From: Phallus indusiatus
Taxonomy: Eukaryota; Basidiomycota; Agaricomycetes; Phallales; Phallaceae
DNA: 64,000 nucleotides
Direction: 5' to 3'
Assembly (NCBI GenBank): GCA_027605045.1
Contig: JAQFWX010000096.1
Span: 62,001-126,000, forward strand
Shown: piece after piece, positions 33,535-44,721 of the stretch
Layout of the letters: each line of letters starts with the position of its first letter
Position numbering within the stretch: the first letter of the stretch is position 1
Translations under genes and position numbers: made by a program
Notes under the pieces: model-generated
The model's input: only the letters and a program-made list of their open reading frames with translations
Told to the model about the DNA's origin: nothing
Databases searched by the model: none

Positions 33535-35004
33535 ATGCCCTTCCAACTCCCACATACTCGTGACGATGGTAATAATGCGAGACCCCCGCTAAAACACCCA
33601 GCGGACGATCTCTATACATATACATTATGCGCAGAGATTCCACCGCCTATGGTAGAGCCGAGACACGACTATATGCAGCCGCTTGGGTACGAATTATCTG
33701 TTCAGCCCGATTCCCTCATACGTTTGAAGACCTTGAAGGCCATTTCAATGGTATATTTTAGTTTGCAGTGTACGGACTGTAAGATACCGTCACAGCTCAT
33801 AATCGATGATATTTCATTGACCCTTTAAACCAGTTGTCCGCAGGCGCATTCCAAAAACACCAATCAAGCAGCCGAGAAACCCAAATGTTGATGATAGACC
33901 CACAACGTTCTTCGTAAACTGTCCTGGATTCGAGGGAAAGGCTAGACGGACGGGGCCAATTACCACCAACCAAGAAATGGTGGACTGGACGATGGGGATA
34001 TTAGAAACTGTCGAGACTGTCATGACACTCCGTTTTTCCCGTGCAAGAGATATCAAGTTCTCGCAGATAGCAGATGAGGAAATGCAAGACCCGGCAGTCG
34101 ACGAAGATTTGTATGTCCCGCTGTACTACAAGAAAAGGGAAAGTCACACTATTCGTGTGACCGAACCCTTGGTCAAGCTCGTCGTTGCCCAATTAGCTCC
34201 TTGGTCTTTATCGCATTCTGATATTAGAGACTTGACGAAATTTTCGGAAGTGAGGTCCTTTTGTCTATACTTTTCTAGGTCATGGTCTAAGCCGCTGTCT
34301 TAGTTTCCCAGTTGTTATGTAGGTTCCGACGGTCAAGTCCACAGTCCTGATTCCCTTAATCGTGTTCAAAAAATATGGGCTAGGGTAAGAGTGTTTTCCC
34401 AAGAACTCATGTTACGGTACTCAGAAATTATATCCCTTGTTTAGCTGTGGTTGGATTGTGCTCGCGTCAATTGTCCGTTTTTCATAATAACAACGGGCCG
34501 GACTTGGATTTTAGGAGCATTTTACTCAGGTATTTATTTTTGCGTATCATTTTGCGCTACTGTATATTGAGTCTACTTGAAATTTTCCGTTAAACAGGTA
34601 GAACGCAGGCTATCCACTTCCAATTGTCGTACCGGCGAGATAACGTTCCGTCGCTATTTCAGTGGTTGATTTTCTGGTGTGCTTCGGCTTTGAATATTCG
34701 TGGTAGCTGGTCTCCCCCTTCGGTATGCGTATTATTAATTCTTTCGGGCTGTATGTTCTCTTATCAAACCAATTTCTAGCCCGATACGGAATTTCCCCAT
34801 TCCGATGTGCATGGCTCTCCAGACCAGTTCCAACTGGAGAAATTCGACATGGGATTCTTGGGAAACCAGACTTGGATAGACGCACATGTAGGCATGTATT
34901 GTAATTTTCATTTCGTCTTTTCTCTAGCTAAACATTCGATAGAACATTCTGAGGATTGCAAAACAGAACAGGTAGACGATAAAATATGGTCGACCTTTGT
35001 GTAA
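33535..35004 (+). CDS. Uncharacterised protein, family X member B
   Basis: Six exons (33535-33767, 33844-34249, 34304-34384, 34445-34529, 34598-34722, 34780-35004) give 384 residues with consistent phases. Shared with members A and C: MVDWTMGILETVETVMTLRF (C has SLIMGVLETAERVVNLVW), YVPLYYKKRE (C: CIPLYYQQMRE), VTEPLVKLVVAQLAPWSLSH, then VQKIWARLWLDCARVNCPFF, ITTGRTWILGAFYSG and WLIFWCASALNIRGSW. The order and spacing equal those of C, so the two are clear paralogues. Function is not known. The last intron is optional: splicing at 34889 would end the protein four residues after WIDAH instead of at 35004. Confidence 0.78.
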
Positions 35005-35555
35005 TAGCCGAACATATAAATACAATGTACATCGTAAATTAGTATCGTTGTAACATACCCGGAACAATCTTCTACTTTGTCATCATTGCTATATGGAAGA
35101 CTGTTATTCACTTTTTCCCGAGGAAGGCTTCAAACAGATAGACGACTATTCGTTGGGAACAGTCCAAACGGAAAGTACTTGTTATGTCGTTGTCGGCGCG
35201 ACTACCAAGTTTGGAGTAATTGCTTCCATGACGTCAGTTCTCCTCCAAACCAATGTACACCGTCATCTGGTCTCTTTAACTCAAACAAATTCACTCTCAG
35301 CTATATATATGATCATAGGATAGTCTGTGGTAATGAGAAATACGGCTCGTTAATTGTCTGAACTGAGTGAGCGACGAATCAGCTACATATATCTGCATAT
35401 ATAGTGTGAAATGAGTTCAATTCGTCTCAAAACAAAAAATGAAGACAACAATATTACAGGTCTCGAACTCCAATTCCTATATATTAAGATTTCAGGATTT
35501 GGTAAAAATTTAGTTAAATACAGCCTATATTCAATTTCGTCTTCACTTATAAACA
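35005..35555. other. Intergenic spacer
   Basis: About 550 bases between convergent genes. Short plus-strand frames near 35093-35323 have no family resemblance and no splice support, so no gene is called. Confidence 0.4.
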
Positions 35556-36441
35556 TCAGAGTTCATTTGCTCGCCATTCAGCAGACAACTCCAACATGCG
35601 CAACCACCGCCCCGAGTCCCAAGTTTTGATCAAATCCCAAAGCTCAGGATTAGCCTTCTGAATCCAAATAAATATACCAACGAGTGTGAAATCTCCTCCG
35701 GTTATAATATCTCCACAGACCCAAGGAGTATCATTTGGATCGTTCGGATCGTATGGCTTGGATCGACCTTTTTGAGATATTCGTTCAATCTCGTCGAAAG
35801 CAGCTCTAAGCTCACGAAGGTAAGCTTCTTTCGCATCGCCTTTTGGAGATATGTCGTTAAATGGCACTTGAAACCATCGAGATCGAGATTCATAAAAATA
35901 GGATCTATCGCATTCGTGGAGTAAGTCTGGGACATGTGGAATAACCAATGGCCCGAGAGTTTTTCGTCTCCAATCATTGATCTGCAGAAACGCGTCCAAT
36001 TCGCGAAGAAGAGCGACCCTCTCTGATATTTCCGGAGAGGCCATTGAGCCGGGAGGAATTATGGAATACAACGGTGGATCCGGGAACTTTTCATCCAGAT
36101 ATCGTTCAATGTTGTACGACTGGGATATAACGATAGGCGGTGAAGACGATGCGTCGATTAGCGCAGGAACGCTATAGAAAGGTTTTTCGACGGGATGGAT
36201 CGTTTGAGGGATGCCAAACTTCAAATGATTTGGTTTAATGTCCGTAAGAGTAAGCCAATGAGTCTTATAATTGACTTTCTTGTAGTTTAGTGCCAACCTA
36301 TTATTCAATAGCACATTCAGGTTGCGTGATCGTCAAAAGGAGAAAAGAAAAGGAATATAACCTGGCTCTCCATGCAAAAGGCGAAAATGCACCCTTCGTA
36401 GTAGTGATATCAAACAGAGTGATAAGAGGCTCGCTCGACAT
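35556..36441 (-). CDS. Glutathione S-transferase, GSTFuA-like, divergent fourth copy
   Basis: Two exons (36362-36441, 35556-36297) give 273 residues, with the intron at the same codon as in the array genes. It starts MSSEPLITLFDITTTKGAFS, then PFAWRARLALNYKKVNYKT; SVPALIDASS carries the cis-proline and YNIERYLDEKFPDPPLYSI follows. The C-terminal domain has TPWVCGDIITGGDFTLVGIF and ends RMLELSAEWRANEL. Compared with copies 1-3 it is clearly an older paralogue, and the usual SRVDF element is GGDF. It lies 10 kb from the array between two family X genes and lacks the array's flanking sequence. Confidence 0.87.
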
Positions 36442-37100
36442 GACAATTTCAGAACAGGAAAGAGGAGAGCAGTTTCCTGGATTCCAATTGTTGTTATTTA
36501 CGAATCGTCCTTAATATACCAATTCGAGAGGCCCGCACCGGTGTTAAACTAATTGGGGTAAAGGTTTGACAGTTAAACCAACTTGTCGAATTGTGCCTGG
36601 AATATCTTACCTTTCTAGGGACCGGGTGCTATTTGCCTAGCTTCGGTTTGTGTTTAAAGCCGTAAGAAACGCGTGGTCGTAGGAGAGATAATCCAGTCTC
36701 CGAGAGGAACCCCCAAATTTAACGAATTCTTGCACTTTGTTGCGTTATGGACCGATACGATGATGCATCGGACTCGAGTATAGGAAACATGTGGTTAATC
36801 CGAGACATCACCGGGTAGCAAGACCTTGAAGAACTATTCGAAATCAAATGAACACATTTGGCTTCTAAGCCGTGTGACGCTCAAGGAGTTGATTCAAAGA
36901 GTTCGATGCGAGCAATGGTACAACTGACTAGAGCGAAGAGAACCTCACGTGCCGAGATGCCGAAGGCACCTCTCCCGATGGTTTAACGGAAAAGATATAA
37001 TGGCGTTGGAACATGCAAATTGATATTTAAAGAACGTGGTACATGAAGCAATTAACCAGAGATTTCCAGTATTTTATTGAAACAGCTCTAATGTTACAAC
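36442..37100. other. Intergenic spacer
   Basis: About 660 bases between the GST start and the 3' end of the next minus-strand gene. I looked for tRNA-like and coding patterns and see nothing supportable. Confidence 0.4.
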
Positions 37101-38669
37101 TTAAAAGTGGGTAACGTATACATTGCGTCCGTTCATTTTTGTGACGAGGTTGCTTACCTCGTTTCCTGATACATTCATTATTATCGTTCAAAGAGGAGAA
37201 AAAAAGAAGTGTAACTTACTGTCATCCATGTAGAATCTATTCATCCACTCTTCGTTCGTCATCGGTTCGGGGTCATCACTCTGAATGTAAGTCGGACGAT
37301 GGATTTCTGGATTTTTGTCACCCAGGAATTTCTGTGGCAAAAAGCAAGATGTCATGAGTACGTTTCAGAATACGAGAAAGGAAAAAGAGCTGACATTCGC
37401 CGACCACGCCCCATCAATCTGTAACGCTGAATAGCACCAATATGTAATCCACTCCAACACGGAAGGTTGAGCACTTGTATGGGCCACAACGGGGGTGGCA
37501 ACCGCCCGTGACCAGCCGGACGCTAATACTAATCTGAATAGATGCAGTGCACCGGAAAAAGAAGTAGATCGTTACATGTTTGGAAGGATCCGAAGATCCA
37601 CTTATCATATGTGGTTAGGATGAAGAAGGGACAATTTTGGCTGGCACAACATTGATAAATCTATAAGCGAGAAAGATCGATCGAGAACATGAATCCAGAG
37701 ATCTAAAACAAGACCGTACCTGGGTCCAAACTTTGAGTGCACGAACGAGAGCAGGTGTGGGCCATGTTCCGTTAGAATGTGCAGGTAGCTGAAGAATAAT
37801 CGCTAAGAAAAAAACCAATGAAAAAGGCTATATTGCACACGCACTGCTCCTACTGACAGCATGTCATGCATATTCACCAGAGCGATGGCCCAAGGGGCCA
37901 AAACGATAACGACTATTTTGACCTTGGGCTCGGTGACTTTGCCAAGATTTTGTTCCCTCATTTGTTGATAGTACAAAGGAATACATAGAGACGCGTCGGC
38001 TTCTGAAACGGACGGGCAATCTGGAGAAGGGAAAGTGAAAGCGAATCCTTTACTCTCTTCGGGCCACACGAGGTTCACGACGCGCTCGGCTGTTTCTAGC
38101 ACACCCATGATGAGACTTGCCACGTCGCTAATTTGGCTGATCGGCGAGGGTGGATCTACAAATGTTAGAAATCCCGGGGCGGGGAGGTTAAAGTTGGCGG
38201 TACGGATCGAAACACCACGACTCTGGGCATCTGGGATAGGTTCGCTGGGAACGGATTTGCATATGACTTTTGAAATAACATGAGAAATATAGAGACACGT
38301 TTAATTCAAAGGAGACATACGTGCTCTCACTCTAGTAGCCATAATCGGTGGTTTGGAAACCCAGACCTCTTTAAGACGAAAGCGAGAATCAGGTTCTATG
38401 GAGAGAAGATGACGATCGGGTGGGGTGATCCTCTCATGTCTTCGACAGATAGTGGGAACGTCTCTGCTAAAACTGGGATTGGGAAGCTTTGCATTTAGGA
38501 CATACGACTTGAGTTTTTCATAGGGTAAAAGTGTAGGTGGTGCTGGTGCAGGTCTGACTCGAGGTACCCGGTATGGCGCAGCCTGAGGTTCGTTTTGCTG
38601 TCGGTTTGCGTCTGCTTGAGGATTCGCCTGTTCGAGGGCTTGGCGGCGTGCACGTGTAGTAACTGGCAT
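37101..38669 (-). CDS. Uncharacterised protein, family X member C
   Basis: Seven exons (38321-38669, 37841-38266, 37720-37802, 37576-37660, 37395-37528, 37220-37331, 37101-37165) join in phase to 417 residues. The N terminus is basic and Gln/Pro-rich (MPVTTRARRQALEQANPQAD), possibly a nuclear or disordered leader. Shared core: SLIMGVLETAERVVNLVW, CIPLYYQQMREQNLGKVTEP, VKIVVIVLAPWAIAL, LKVWTQIYQCCASQNCPFF, LTTYDKWIFGSF and VLEWITYWCYSALQIDGAW. The paired cysteines before PFF and the invariant TT...WI[FL]G are the most constant points between the three genes. The fold is not recognised; a mixed alpha/beta domain is suggested by the alternation of hydrophobic strands and helices. Confidence 0.8.
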
Positions 38670-39496
38670 GGTTAATGGAGAAAGGAATTTTTGGGGCTAT
38701 AACCGAGAACTGCGACGTTTATGTAGGTCAACGGGAACGGAATGGACATAGCAACATTTGATTGACCACTTGAGGACATAATAAAGAAGGTTGGTCCTGG
38801 CTGAGCATGTCCAACCTCTTGAGGACAATGGGGATTGCTTACCTTTTTGTGATTCCGGTATGTCCATCTAATACCTTATTGTAATGGTATTGTGTTGTGT
38901 TGTATGATATAATATAGATCAAAGCGATAAAGGGAGAAGATGCCAATTTGGGCTTATTGTTGCCGAAGTTGCCGAAGTTGCTCTCTTCGGATTCACATGT
39001 CACGTGCTTCCGGCCCAGATTTGTCCGGATTTCTCTTCCGACGCTGACGCGGACGGGCGAATAACATCTACGGGAGACGTGGTTGTCGCTTCTTCTATTC
39101 TAAAGCAAGCCTTGTAAGTGTTCTTCCTCCCCGATGCACATCCAAGCAGTGGCGTGCGCACTACCGTTCGGATATTTCTATATTGTTCGCAGTCGTAACA
39201 AATAGCGACACACATTCTGGTGCGAGAAACGCGCAGTAATTCGGAACAACTTCCTCTCCATTTTTTTCTCACGAGACCAAACTTCACAAGCTTATTTTCT
39301 TTCTCTTTTTTTGATTCGTAGCATTCCACGATTCTATATTTAAAGGTTCTCGGTCGATCCATAAAGTGAGTCTCTTTTGGAGTTACATAGATTTCCTAAA
39401 TATTCGTGCGCGTGCCTTATCTCTTGTCGTTTCAATCGCCAGTAAAGGCAAAGGGAGCAAGGAGAATTATTTGGGCAAAACGTAGGCGCAGTAGAG
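38670..39496. other. Divergent intergenic region
   Basis: About 830 bases between the starts of a minus-strand and a plus-strand gene. A palindromic CACGTG (E-box type) lies at 39001-39006. No coding region is supported; the region probably includes a long 5' leader of COQ1. Confidence 0.4.
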
Positions 39497-41304
39497 ATGC
39501 GAGGATGGACGGGCATGCCGTATAGAACGTCAGCCAGACTTGGACTGAGAAGGCAGTCGTCGACTGTCACGGCAGCATCTTTCGGACCTGCCGTTGCTAC
39601 CACGAGCTCTTCTGGCAATACAACGACGAATGCCAATTCCTCTTCAAGAGCGCCGGCAGCAGCAGCAGCAGTAACAGCTACGGCAACAACGACTCGTCAT
39701 GCGGACGATTCACCCAGCTTAGTCCCTCCCCGCCCGCTCCCTCCCCGTCGCGCTCCATCTTCATCGCCACAGCCCTCCCAATTAAAGCCGCCAACCCCAG
39801 TTGACCCGTATGCCTTCGTCAAATCTGACTTGGCATCCATTCGGTCCTCCCTGCTTAGCCTTTTGGGCTCATCAAATTCTACCCTTACTCAAGTTGCCGA
39901 GTATTACTTTCGTCATCCCTCCAAGCAAATTAGACCCCTTATTGTGTTACTGTTCGCGAGAGCGTGCAATGGACTAGGTCTCGACTGGGATGTCAAACAA
40001 GGGCATGCTGAGAGTGAAGGCGCGGGTGGCCGATCTGACGAGCTAGACGTACCTCTTTCACGACCAGACGTACTCAACGATTGGAACCCACATATGCCAG
40101 ATTATACATCCTCTTTCGAAGATGCTTTTTTATTACGTGTACCGACAACCGCTAAATATCGACGCAGCCCATTTACTCCCCCTGCCAAGCCACGTCATGA
40201 CATCCTTCCATATCTCTCAGAGACAATATTACCAACGCAACGTCGACTTGCCCAAGTCGTCGAAATGATTCATGTAGCGTCATTGCTTCACGACGACGTA
40301 CTAGATGAATCGCCCCTTCGGCGTGGCGCACCCTCTGCTCCGGCCATGTTTGGTAACAAGATGTCTGTTTTAGCAGGGGATTTCCTCCTTGCGCGAGCCA
40401 GCATAGCCCTGAGTAGGCTGGGTGATAATGAAGTTGTGGAGCTGATTTCGGCCGTTATTGCAAACCTAGTAGAAGGCGAGATCTTACAAATTGGTACAGG
40501 AGCTGGCAAATCTACTGGCGATTCTCGACAAAACGCAGGGACAGGTAGTGACCTAGTCTCAACCGTATTGAACCAGATACAGAGTAAACCTAAGGCCTCT
40601 CCGACTGGGCTCGTCAAGCCGGAAACGGAGTACATTACACCTCGAGACTGGCAGATTTATCTTCAAAAATCATACTTCAAAACAGCCAGCCTAATGGCCA
40701 AGGGAGTTCGAGCTTCTGTGATCCTGGGAGGGGCACGGGAAGGTGAAATCTGGAAGGAAGTCGCGTATGCCTACGGTCGGAATGTAGGAATTGCATTTCA
40801 GGTTCGTTGGTATCTTGCTTCTTTTCATTTTTCACTGCGCACGAGAAGTAAACCTGTTGCCTAACTACACTCAGCTAGTAGACGATGCCCTCGATTACGA
40901 ATCTATTACCCCTCCTCCCAATTCATCGTCGCCTGGCGGCGTGCTTGGTAAACCGGCAGGTGCAGATTTAAAGTTGGGGCTTGCAACTGCCCCTGCGTTA
41001 TTTGCATGGGAAGAATACCCTGATCTCATGTTTCCACTTATTAAAAGGCGGTTCAAAGGTCCTGGAGACGTCGAAACCGTAAGTGTGGTTATGAAAGTGT
41101 TTCATTGTCCCTTTCATATTTATATATTTTTTCCTTTTCAAGGCACATGGCCTTGTTCACCGCTCACGGGGCATTGACAAAACTCGTGATTTAGCAAGGA
41201 GGCACGCCCAAAAAGCAATTGAAGCCCTTGATGTGTTACCGAACAGCGAAGCGAAACAGGCACTTTGCGTCATTGCTGAAAGGATTGTGGACCGCAAGTC
41301 GTGA
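39497..41304 (+). CDS. COQ1: Trans-polyprenyl (hexa/decaprenyl) diphosphate synthase
   Basis: Three exons (39497-40801, 40875-41078, 41143-41304) join in phase to 556 residues. An Arg/Ser-rich N terminus (MRGWTGMPYRTSARLGLRRQ) is a likely mitochondrial presequence, followed by a low-complexity Ala/Thr/Pro linker. The enzyme domain has KQIRPLIVLLFARACNGLG, the first Asp-rich motif LLHDDVLDESPLRRG, GNKMSVLAGDFLLARA, and the second Asp-rich motif FQLVDDALDYES after intron 1. It ends HRSRGIDKTRDLARRHAQKA. Known role: builds the polyprenyl tail of ubiquinone in mitochondria. The stretch between the first domain helix and the first Asp motif is longer than in yeast Coq1. Confidence 0.93.
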
Positions 41305-41868
41305 ATCGGAGTCTTGATAAACATTAGGAAACGACAAGTCTTGCTCTATCTGAAAGGATCAGCAAAGCAACCTTTGTGGTGTATGGTAGTATACCCCACC
41401 AATGAAAATAATCGTCCCATATTTATTGATGTAGGGTACACTTATACATATTTGTTATGTATATACAATGTTACGTTTTTTATAGAATAATTGCACGCCA
41501 ATCGACTGCTCGTGATTTTTTCGTTGTTGCTATGCAAATACCACGGTTGGTGGAACGCTTTGGATTATTGGGGGGTTGTGACAACGCGTGATGAAACGCG
41601 TTCCAAATTGGCAACGAGCCAAGCCTGGACCCTGGCCGCTAAGCTCAGGAGTTTACATATTTATCCCATATTGGTTAGAGTCATCCCTGCTGCATTGATC
41701 ATTAGCATATGTACTGAATCTAGGTCAGTCTAATTAAACCCGAACGCCACGTCGCCATCTACGAGCCAGTTGAGCATAATTTTCGGAATTCCGTTATAAA
41801 AAGGCAGTGAACAGAATCATAGAGTGCCGCAGCTTCATTGGAAGTCTTTGGCTCTGTACCTCAATATT
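41305..41868. other. Intergenic region with promoter of the next gene
   Basis: About 560 bases after COQ1. Apart from the TATA box near 41793, nothing was recognised. Confidence 0.4.
41793..41802 (+). promoter_or_regulatory. TATA box of the secreted barrel protein gene
   Basis: TTATAAAAAG lies 67-76 nt before the chosen start codon at 41869. Confidence 0.5.
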
Positions 41869-42497
41869 ATGCGTTCTCTCTTACCTCTTTTCTTTGTTGG
41901 GGTTCTTTTTATCACTCCAATCTTTGTACACTCGGCCCGTCTTCCCGTGGTTCCTGATCAAATAACGGAAAAAGAGACCGAGTACGCTTACGATACTGAA
42001 AATAGGAAGGCAGCTGAAACCCAGGTTTATAACGGGAAGTAAGTGTGAATCTTTCATTTAAATAAACGTTTAGTTAATTTCAAAATTCTGAGAATAGCGG
42101 CTATTGGTTCGAACAACATGGCCATGCCGGGGCTTGTGGCAAAGTCCATCAGGATACCGATTTTATTGTAGCTCTACGTGCATATACAGACCTCATAATT
42201 CTCCAAACTTTGTTCCCTGGACTCACAATTTCTCTCTCTCTCGTTCTAGAAACATCCACATATGCTAACGGACGCAATTGTGGACGTAAAGTTGAAATCA
42301 CCGATGAGACTTCCAAACGGAAAGTAATTGCGGCCGTTGCTGACATGTGTCCCTCGTGTCCATTTACCCAGGATCTTGATATGTCAAAGGGGTTGTTTAC
42401 TGAGTTTGCGGACACGGGTAAAGGTAAACTAAACGGTGAGTTATGCCGTAAAATGAGCCGCATGATAAATTTGAAACAAACCCGTGTCTATACTTAA
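41869..42497 (+). CDS. Small secreted RlpA-like double-psi beta-barrel protein
   Basis: Three exons (41869-42038, 42098-42177, 42250-42497) give 165 residues. The first 22 residues (MRSLLPLFFVGVLFITPIFV) form a signal peptide. The mature part has GYWFEQHGHAGACGKVHQDT, the Gly-Ala-Cys-Gly motif of the barwin/RlpA barrel, then NGRNCGRKVEI and VADMCPSCPFTQDLDMSKG, both typical of fungal expansin-like or cerato-platanin-neighbour barrels. Catalytic residues of true expansins cannot be claimed. A possible intron at 42436 (GTGAGT) would replace the last 21 residues; the read-through form lacks the usual aromatic end of the domain, so the C terminus is uncertain. Confidence 0.78.
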
Positions 42498-42855
42498 GTG
42501 AAATGGCATTTTTTGAATTAGACGGTAGGATACTTCATATAATCATTAATTACTGAATACACGGGGAGAACAATTGGATGGCTTTATCTAGAATGATTTG
42601 GTCGACAGTACTATGTTTCTGGTTTTTTTTCCGATGTTCTGATGTTCTGGTGTATCCAAATGAGTTAATTGAAATTGGCTAGAAAAGTAAAATTGTGTCA
42701 ATGCAATAAACGGTTGGCGCACGACAATGGAAAAGTGAATGAAGCATATTTATTCGTGTGCACGAAATGACCATACATGAGATCTTTCCTGAAGCAGACA
42801 TGTGTAGCCAAAAGAATTTGCAGAACTGGGCGTCCACTTATACACGAAACATTTA
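42498..42855. other. Spacer at left edge of the Kre9-like array
   Basis: No gene is seen. From about 42600 it resembles the regions downstream of array copies 2 and 3 (for example TGTTCTGGTGTAT and GCATATTTATTCGTGTG-like sequence), so the array unit begins here. Confidence 0.5.
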
Positions 42856-43422
42856 TCAAATTGGCGAGTCAACCTCGAACAAGCCAGTAAAATCTGAGTC
42901 GAGATTTCTCGACAGGTCGATTACTATTCATTTTACTCTTATCTTGTACTGCGTGGCAAATAAGAGAGTGTACTCACATCCAATAAAATAGTTCACGTCC
43001 GGCGGCGTGTCAGGTGGGATGGTGATAGGCACGATACCCTGGCTCAAGGAAAAATTCCTAGCCAATGTAGCTATTGAATAAGTTATATAATCGAAGCCAT
43101 TGTGGTAGGTTTCGGTTAGTACCTATTTTTTCTCCAAAGAACCCTTTAGACTTTAGCAATATGACCTTGCCTTGGGCGTTTGATCCGGGAGGGATTGGAG
43201 TGGGATCCCTGCAATAGTGCCATTAAGCATACACTTTGGTGCACTAAGTAAAGAAGACTTACCAGCCTACATGGGTTATCTCTCCAGGCTGAAAAGCGTC
43301 GCCTGCTGTAGGAAACGAAATTTCTAATGTTGGAGCTACCTGACGATTCATGACGGGGATCGCGGAAGCAGCATTAAAAAAGATATCACAGAGGCAAAGA
43401 AAATAGCAGTGGTAGAACGCAT
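42856..43422 (-). pseudogene. Kre9/Knh1-like secreted protein, array copy 1, frameshifted
   Basis: Minus-strand reading starts MRSTTAIFFASVISFL, a signal peptide like the sister copies, but a run of six T (plus-strand A at 43376-43381) is one base shorter than needed; the frame then stops 25 codons in. Beyond the shift the frame is good: APTLEISFPTAGDAFQPGE, then GKVILLKSKGFFGEKIA, TLARNFSLSQGIVPITIPPD, and an end DFTGLFEVDSPI. Splice sites match copies 2 and 3. One base in a homopolymer separates it from an intact gene, so a sequencing error is possible. Confidence 0.65.
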
Positions 43423-43512
43423 ATTAGAATAAGATAATGAAATTATGAATGAATAAAAGAATCAAGTAAAATAGATAAGGAATTATTGTTGCCTAGTGCC
43501 ATTTTGGCAGGT

Positions 43513-43521
43513 GTTTTATAG
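43513..43521 (-). promoter_or_regulatory. TATA box of Kre9-like copy 1
   Basis: Minus-strand CTATAAAAC lies 91-99 nt before the start; the same word is at similar distance in copies 2 and 3. Confidence 0.55.
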
Positions 43522-44721
43522 AAAAGTTGAGCGCTAAGCATTGCCTTTGAAAAACGAGACTCGACTCGACTCGGTGAACTGTCAGTTCCTCGGACAAAAT
43601 AATTCCTCGGAGAATTTATTCACTTTCACTATATATATTCTGACCAAATCAACCGAGTTCCCCTCGGGAATGGGGAGTAGTCGTGAAGTCCGGATTGGAA
43701 AAGCCGTAATCTGCTTGGCGTCAACCACAGCAAACACCGTAACGAACATCGCCTATAATATAATAGTGACATGATTGGACAGTGATTAGGTTGTTCAAAA
43801 TACCTGCGCAACATTTAGGATTACTCGGAGCCGGTGTGTCATTCCTAATCTGGTTCTCTTATGGAAACCTGTGAAATCAGCACCCCATCCGCGGATCACT
43901 GCCACGAAGGTCAAAATCTATGATTTCATAGATATCATGTCGTCTAATAAAATAAAATATGAATTTCGAAGTTATCTATAATCAAACCGTGGTGGTGGAA
44001 GGTTATCACCTGTTATCACGTTCATGACAAGCCCGTGAACGTTGAGGCCTCAACGTTCAACTGTACTCTGCTTGTCTGGACTCTACGCGAGTTTAGGAAA
44101 CTTGTTTTCTGAGCAGTTTAAGATAAACCAGTTAGCCGCGTAGTCGTTGAAAAAGGAGACTACTTAAATGTGATTGCATTGAAATGCTAACGAAAAAATG
44201 CGTGGAGGAGCCAAAGGTGTCTGATTAATGTCATAGAAAAGACAGGACTTGAAGCCATAGGCGGCGTTGCACGGGAGAACCGAAAAACTGTTGAGACTTA
44301 TTGACCATAATAATCATAATAATAAATAATGAGGGGTATGCGTAGTTCGAGTCAAATAAAGTGTCTCACCCTCGTCACCATGTGAAATCCGAACGAGTTG
44401 GCGGTAGTATGATACCCTTCGCTAGTGTAGCAAGCAGCTTATTTAAGTAACGATGCTTCTGTTTTTCATGTCCTCCGATGTTCTGGTGTATTCAAACGGA
44501 TTAACTGAGAATGACTGAAACGTAAAACACTATCAATTAAGAAAACGGCTGGCACATCTCAGTTTACAAGTGAAAAGTGCATTTATTCGTGTGTTCGCAA
44601 TGAAAGTCTACATATATGTACACATACATGAGATCGTTTCTCTTAGGTCCTTTGGATAAACAACATTTGTAGCCAAGGAGATTGACAGACCTCGGCGACC
44701 ACTTACATAGACACCAAACGT
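43522..44721. other. Spacer between array copies 1 and 2
   Basis: Non-coding, but largely homologous to the spacer between copies 2 and 3: shared blocks include CCGGATTGGAAAAGCC, CATCCGCGGATCACT and an AAT-rich patch near 44310. The uL10m-derived piece found in the next spacer is not recognisable here. Confidence 0.6.

Noticed and set aside
35093..35323. 76-codon plus-strand frame after family X member B
   Set aside because: No similarity to the family core and no continuing exon; probably 3' untranslated sequence.
36650..37000. Possible tRNA in the spacer upstream of GST copy 4
   Set aside because: No cloverleaf with matching A and B boxes could be drawn by eye.
38991..39010. CACGTG palindrome as a specific regulatory site
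   Set aside because: A six-base word is expected by chance; kept only as a remark, with no claim of function.
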